NCBI GenBank assembly: GCA_004559845.1
Contig: SFWW01000069.1
Coordinates: forward strand, 1-8,869
Direction: 5' to 3'
Length of the DNA: 8,869 nt
Source of the DNA: a bacterium
GTDB taxonomy: Bacteria; Bacteroidota; Bacteroidia; Bacteroidales; Muribaculaceae
Both the position numbers and the translations under genes were made by a program. The notes below the pieces were generated by a model, which worked only from the letters and a program-made list of their open reading frames with translations, was not told the origin of the DNA and ran no database searches. Shown one piece after another: positions 5,613 through 8,869 of the stretch. How positions within the stretch are numbered: position 1 is the first letter of the stretch; the number at the start of each line of letters is the position of its first letter.

Positions 5613-8012
5613 ATGATGAAACATCTTGCATTAGTTTTGCTTTGTGCTCTGGCGCTGGTGCGTGCCTATGCCGTGCCGGCATATCCCCATCCGGTGACCA
5701 TCACACAGCCCGACGGCTCCACACTCGAAATCGTGGGGCATGGCGACGAATTTTACAATTTTATTACCACTGCCGATGGCTACACCGTGGTGAAAAACGC
5801 CCAAGGCTACTATGTATATGCCACCCTCGTCAATCATCAGTTGGCACCCTCTGCCATAGTGGCGCGCAATCCTTTGCAGCGCACCGCTGCCGATAATGCC
5901 TTTTTGCAAACCACCGGCAAAATGCTCCACGAGGAGGAACGCAACCAAGCCTCAAAAAAGGCGCGTAGCCGGGTGGCAACCAAGGTGTCCGACAGCTTCT
6001 ACTCAAAATTCCGCGGATTGGTGGTGCTGGTGAATTTCACCGACCGCAAATTCACTCGTTCCGACTACAAGTCGGTCGTCACCGATATGCTCAACAAGGA
6101 AAACTACACCGGCTACACCAATACCGATGGCAGCGCCAATACCTACGGATCAATGTTCTTGGGCAGTGTGCGCGACTATTTCGCCGACAATAGTTATGGC
6201 AAATTCGCACCCCAATTCGATGTGGTGGGCCCCGTGACCGTGAACTATGCTTCCACCGACATTCAGCAGTTTTCCTATGCTCCCTCTGCCTTCTATGAAG
6301 CCCTCCAAGCCCTTGATTCGTCGGTAGATTATAGCAAATACGATGCCGACGGTGATGGCTATGTGGATATGGTTTACTTCATTGCAGCGGGCTTTGGTTC
6401 CAACTATTCCGGCAACAACACCAATTATCTCTGGCCTCACAAATCGTCGTTGGCGGGCTACGGACTTTGGAGCAACGATGGCGTGAAGTATGGCACCTAT
6501 GCCTGCTCCACCGAGCGCTACGGATGGGAGTCGCAAAGCGCCATTATTCTTGATGGCATCGGCACCATTTGCCACGAATTCTCCCACGTGATTGGCTTGC
6601 GCGATATCTACGACACCGACTATGAAACCAACGGACAAAGCAACGACCCCGGACGGTGGGATGTGATGGCAGGTGGTAGCTATTTGAGCTACAGTCGCCG
6701 ACCGGTGGGCTACACCGGCTTTGAGCGCTACGCTCTCGGTTTCCTCGCCCCCAAGGTGCTCTCCAAAGCCGGCTCCTACACCCTCAATCCTGTGGAAAAT
6801 TCGCCTGAAGCATATATCCTCCCCACATCCGTCGACAAAGAATACTTCATTATCGACAATCGTCAGCAAACCCAATGGGATGTGGAAGCTCCCGGGCATG
6901 GCATGATGGTGTATCGTGTGGATTCCACCGATGTGTCGGTGTGGACCAACAATAAGGTGAATGCCTATTCCTCACACAATTATTTCGAACTCCTCCGTGC
7001 GGGCAACGGCACCTCCCAAGCATCTGATTCCGACCCATTCCCGGGCACGACCGGCGTGACCACGCTTTCTGCCGAAACGCAGCCTGCGCTCGTTACGTGG
7101 AATGGCACCGCCACCGAATTCGCTTTCTCGGATATTACCGAAACCAATGGTGTGATTTCATTCAAACTCAAACAAACCTCCGACGTTGCCACCCTGGTGG
7201 AAGACTTTGAAACCATCGGCACTGACGGTGTGGCCGGTGCCACTGGAGTGCAAGGACGATTCTGCTCATGGGATTTCACCAAGAGCAATGTGGTTACGCC
7301 CACCAAAACCGGCGTGGGTGACGGACAATATGCCTTGGCAATGGTGAAGCCCAGTGCCATCACCACCTCCCAACCGCTATCCATCAATCCTTTCATGGCT
7401 TCCGTACATTTCTATAATCCCGGCACCACTACGTGCAAATTCGTGCTGCAATACCGATTGCCGGATTCCGACACTTGGACCGAAATCGGCACCGTGTCGC
7501 TATCCGGTGGAACCGACCAGGTGACTTCGTTCACCATCCCCACAGTCGCATCGTCGGCTTACTTCCGCGTGTCGCAAACTTCCGGCTCCACCACTTCTAA
7601 GGTGTATGCCGACAACATTACATTCTATTATTATCGCGACTTCGTTCTTGGCGACTTAAACCAAGACGGCACGGTTGATGTGGCGGATGTAACCGTCCTC
7701 CTCAACATAGTGCTCAATGCCGATATCTCTAACCCCGATGCCGATATCAACGCCGACGGCACTATCGACATTGCCGACGTAACAGCGCTCATCAACATCA
7801 TCCAAGAACCGTCCCTTTGGTGCGTAAATAGTGGGAATTGTGGGGGATTGGTTTGGATTGGTTTGGATTGGTTTGGATTGTTGGGATTTATGCTCCCCAG
7901 CTTCGACACCCCCGACCCACTGACCGAGCAATACCCCCACCTCAGCCCCTACGCCCACTGCGCCGCCAACCAACTGATGTATGTAGACCCAAGCGGAAAG
8001 AAAATAGAGTAA
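5613..8012 (+). CDS. Secreted M6 metalloprotease with dockerin repeats and an acquired RHS-like C-terminal tail
   Basis: Paralogue of the upstream protease, 799 residues. The start is the ATG at 5613 or the next codon, 5616, also ATG. The signal peptide ends near AYA (about residue 20), giving a mature start VPAYPHP matching VPAAPYP of the twin. Propeptide TQPDGSTL...DEFYNFITTADGYTVVKN, calcium loop D244/D246/D248/D252, zinc motif HEFSH (H321, E322, H325) with GLRD (D331; Arg replaces the Pro of the twin), Met-turn WDVMAGG (M352), beta-sandwich from EDFE at 530, and dockerin repeats at 680 (GDLNQDG) and 711 (DINADG). All catalytic residues are present. The twin stops at residue 732; here the frame continues from residue 732 through a repeat-derived low-complexity segment (about 732-758) into an RHS-core-like end (DPLTEQYPHLSPYA...YVDPSG, about 759-799). 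The 68 extra residues appear to result from insertion of a repeat at the original stop. Activity is probably retained; the tail's effect is unknown. Confidence 0.88.
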   Translation: MMKHLALVLLCALALVRAYAVPAYPHPVTITQPDGSTLEIVGHGDEFYNFITTADGYTVVKNAQGYYVYATLVNHQLAPSAIVARNPLQRTAADNAFLQTTGKMLHEEERNQASKKARSRVATKVSDSFYSKFRGLVVLVNFTDRKFTRSDYKSVVTDMLNKENYTGYTNTDGSANTYGSMFLGSVRDYFADNSYGKFAPQFDVVGPVTVNYASTDIQQFSYAPSAFYEALQALDSSVDYSKYDADGDGYVDMVYFIAAGFGSNYSGNNTNYLWPHKSSLAGYGLWSNDGVKYGTYACSTERYGWESQSAIILDGIGTICHEFSHVIGLRDIYDTDYETNGQSNDPGRWDVMAGGSYLSYSRRPVGYTGFERYALGFLAPKVLSKAGSYTLNPVENSPEAYILPTSVDKEYFIIDNRQQTQWDVEAPGHGMMVYRVDSTDVSVWTNNKVNAYSSHNYFELLRAGNGTSQASDSDPFPGTTGVTTLSAETQPALVTWNGTATEFAFSDITETNGVISFKLKQTSDVATLVEDFETIGTDGVAGATGVQGRFCSWDFTKSNVVTPTKTGVGDGQYALAMVKPSAITTSQPLSINPFMASVHFYNPGTTTCKFVLQYRLPDSDTWTEIGTVSLSGGTDQVTSFTIPTVASSAYFRVSQTSGSTTSKVYADNITFYYYRDFVLGDLNQDGTVDVADVTVLLNIVLNADISNPDADINADGTIDIADVTALINIIQEPSLWCVNSGNCGGLVWIGLDWFGLLGFMLPSFDTPDPLTEQYPHLSPYAHCAANQLMYVDPSGKKIE
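7804..7890 (+). repeat. Direct repeat copy A (87 bp), inserted at the 3' end of the second protease
   Basis: Begins AAGAACCGTCCCTTTGGT and ends TTGGGATTTA. It aligns along its whole length to copy B (8085-8151) with 5 mismatches in 67 aligned bases plus two additional 10-bp units. It starts inside codon 731, just after the last dockerin residue, and carries no stop in the protease frame. Confidence 0.9.
7845..7880 (+). repeat. 10-bp tandem repeat, 3.6 units
   Basis: GGATTGGTTT at 7845, 7855 and 7865, then a partial unit GGATTG (7875-7880). The unit length is not a multiple of three, so each gain or loss shifts the frame of the downstream RHS-like tail. Copy B has only one degenerate unit plus the partial. 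Confidence 0.95.
7890..8012 (+). other. RHS-repeat-associated core fragment, fused in frame to the protease
   Basis: In the protease frame this reads MLPSFDTPDPLTEQYP, HLSPYAHCAANQ, then LMYVDPSGKKIE and stop. It matches the ending of RHS-repeat-associated core domains in Bacteroidales, whose usual form is close to 'DPLAEKYp.iSPYaYC.NNPv.yvDPdG'. Only about 41 residues are present: no YD-repeats upstream and no toxin tip downstream. It starts exactly where homology between repeat copies A and B ends. Most likely a displaced RHS end carried along with the repeat. Confidence 0.75.
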
Positions 8013-8102
8013 ACCAAAGGGACGGTTCTTTTGGTTAGCACTTGCTAATTATTTAAAGCACCCCCCCCTCCTTCCACAGACCAAAAGAACCGTCCCTTTG
8101 GT
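8013..8102. repeat. 23-bp perfect inverted repeat with 44-base spacer
   Basis: The arm at 8013-8035 (ACCAAAGGGACGGTTC...) is the exact reverse complement of 8080-8102 (...GAACCGTCCCTTTGGT). The first 18 bases of copy A (7804-7821) are a further copy of the right arm. The spacer holds a second small hairpin (TTAGCA/TGCTAA, 8035-8048) and a run of eight Cs (8061-8068). The left arm follows the protease stop directly, so the folded RNA may protect or end the transcript, although there is no T-run. Resembles a REP- or MITE-like intergenic element. Confidence 0.9.
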
Positions 8103-8151
8103 GCGTGAATGGTGCGAATTGTGGGGGATTTGTTTGGAATGTTGGGATTTA
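8085..8151 (+). repeat. Direct repeat copy B (67 bp)
   Basis: Second copy of the unit at 7804-7890, from AAGAACCG to TTGGGATTTA. It overlaps the right arm of the inverted repeat at its 5' end and supplies the -33 element of the next promoter at its 3' end. Read in the phase that copy A has in the protease, it is open until TAA at its very end (8149-8151 plus the next base, depending on junction phase). Confidence 0.9.
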
Positions 8152-8164
8152 ATTGATAAATTTG
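8133..8164 (+). promoter_or_regulatory. Consensus-like Bacteroidetes promoter for the dehydrogenase gene
   Basis: TTTG (8133-8136), exactly 20 bases, then TAAATTTG (8157-8164), a full match to TTTG-N19/21-TAnnTTTG. Transcription would start near 8171, giving a leader of about 67 bases. The -33 box lies inside repeat copy B while the -7 box lies just outside it. Confidence 0.6.
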
Positions 8165-8237
8165 CTTGGGGTAGTCGATTGTGTGATAGGGCTACCGCAG
8201 TGATGATTAATTAACTTGTAAAAACAAATATACATCG

Positions 8238-8869
8238 ATGCGAAAAACGGTATTTATCACAGGAGCCACAAGCGGCATCGGCGAGGCTTGCGCTCGCAAG
8301 TTTGCACAAGGTGGCTACGATCTGATTATCACGGCACGCCGTGCAGAGAAGTTGGCTGAAATCAAGGCACAACTTGAGGCAGAGGGCGCGAAGGTGAAAA
8401 CGCTTACATTCGATGTTCGCGACGCTCAAGCCGCACAGGCTGCGGTGGAGTCGCTCGATGAGGAATGGCAGAAAATCGACGTGCTGATCAACAACGCCGG
8501 ACTTGCACTTGGTCTTGACAAGGAATACGAGGGCGACCCTGAGGACTGGAACACAATGATCGACACCAACATCAAGGGACTCCTGACCATGACGCGCCTG
8601 ATAGTGCCCGGCATGGTGAAGAAAGCGGCTGTGAAGGCGATTACCGACGGCTTGCGCATCGATGTGGCTGAAACGGCTGTGCGTGTCACCAACCTGAAAC
8701 CCGGACTGGTGGAAACCAACTTCAGCAACGTGCGTTTCCACGGCGACAACGAGCGTGCCGAAAACGTGTATAAAGGCATCACTCCACTCACTGGTGCCGA
8801 CATCGCCGACGTGGCATTCTACGCCGCCTCAGCCCCCAAACACGTGCAAATAGCCGAAGTGCTCATCCT
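8238..8869 (+). CDS. Short-chain dehydrogenase/reductase (YdfG-like), 3' partial, lacking its catalytic segment
   Basis: The frame opens at ATG 8238 and runs off the window without a stop (210 codons seen). The Rossmann N-terminus is intact: TGATSGIG at residues 8-15 (NADP-binding turn), ARR near 33, DVRD near 59, NNAG at 85-88, then TNIKGLLTMTRLIVPGMV. The downstream part (VRVTNLKPGLVETNFSNVRFHGDN) matches the 3-hydroxy acid / malonic semialdehyde / L-allo-threonine dehydrogenase group typified by E. coli YdfG. Between GMV (residue 127) and AAVKAI (130) only KK remains, where YdfG has about 29 residues holding GHIINIGS (catalytic Ser) and Y-x-x-x-K. The loss is in frame. Unless it is a sequence or assembly error, the protein should be inactive as a reductase. 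There is no Shine-Dalgarno; a good promoter lies at 8133-8164. Confidence 0.85.
   Translation, partial: MRKTVFITGATSGIGEACARKFAQGGYDLIITARRAEKLAEIKAQLEAEGAKVKTLTFDVRDAQAAQAAVESLDEEWQKIDVLINNAGLALGLDKEYEGDPEDWNTMIDTNIKGLLTMTRLIVPGMVKKAAVKAITDGLRIDVAETAVRVTNLKPGLVETNFSNVRFHGDNERAENVYKGITPLTGADIADVAFYAASAPKHVQIAEVLI

Noticed and set aside
6150..6899. A 249-codon open frame on the minus strand within the second protease
   Set aside because: It is the mirror of a strongly conserved protease catalytic domain; its product is a Val/Ile/Gly/His-rich sequence with no recognisable domain.
7838..8038. A separate small gene on the plus strand over the RHS-like region
   Set aside because: It is the alternative frame of the 10-bp array and RHS tail. 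The RHS-like residues are found in the protease frame, not in this one.
8061..8068. A run of eight Cs as a phase-variation tract
   Set aside because: It sits in the non-coding spacer of the inverted repeat and upstream of, not within, the mapped promoter elements, so a switching role has no support.
8211..8741. A 176-codon open frame on the minus strand
   Set aside because: It lies antisense to the clear SDR coding frame, and its product looks like reverse-read SDR codons (Cys/His-rich, no motif).

Overview
The window reads as a piece of a Bacteroidales chromosome (gut Bacteroidetes such as the Muribaculaceae, Prevotellaceae or Bacteroidaceae). The grounds are: a fused FeoA-FeoB ferrous iron transporter followed by a tiny Cys-rich partner; Sec-exported M6 metalloproteases ending in dockerin-type repeats; promoter-like TTG/TTTG-N20-TAnnTTTG pairs typical of the Bacteroidetes primary sigma factor; starts without a clear Shine-Dalgarno sequence; and fragments of a PD-(D/E)XK transposase/Rpn-type protein and of an RHS core. 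The genus cannot be fixed from the sequence alone.

Layout. 1-355: 3' end of a gene whose C-terminal tail carries seven 21-bp (exact heptad) repeats, followed by a likely terminator. 356-626: regulatory region with a palindrome abutting a candidate promoter. 627-3150: an iron-uptake operon of feoAB and, four bases later, a 53-codon FeoB-associated Cys-rich membrane protein, closed by a good intrinsic terminator at 3223-3258. 3346-5544 and 5613-8012: two tandem paralogous secreted M6 metalloproteases with the same domain order (signal peptide, propeptide, HEFSH catalytic domain, beta-sandwich, two dockerin repeats). 7804-8151: a compact cluster of repeats (two direct copies of a 67/87-bp unit, one inverted partial copy, a 10-bp tandem array, and an RHS-core tail fragment). 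8238 to the end: a short-chain dehydrogenase of the YdfG type, running off the window.

The most interesting part is 7800-8170. The second protease should end at about residue 731, where its twin ends, but instead runs through the repeat and into a recognisable RHS-core tail, giving a chimeric 68-residue C-terminus. The 10-bp array inside the repeat sets which frame is read, so a change of one unit would swap or cut off that tail. The downstream copy of the same repeat supplies the -33 element of a consensus-like promoter for the dehydrogenase. That dehydrogenase appears to have an in-frame loss of about 27 codons that removes the catalytic Ser and the YxxxK motif. I found no rRNA, tRNA, CRISPR array or complete insertion sequence.
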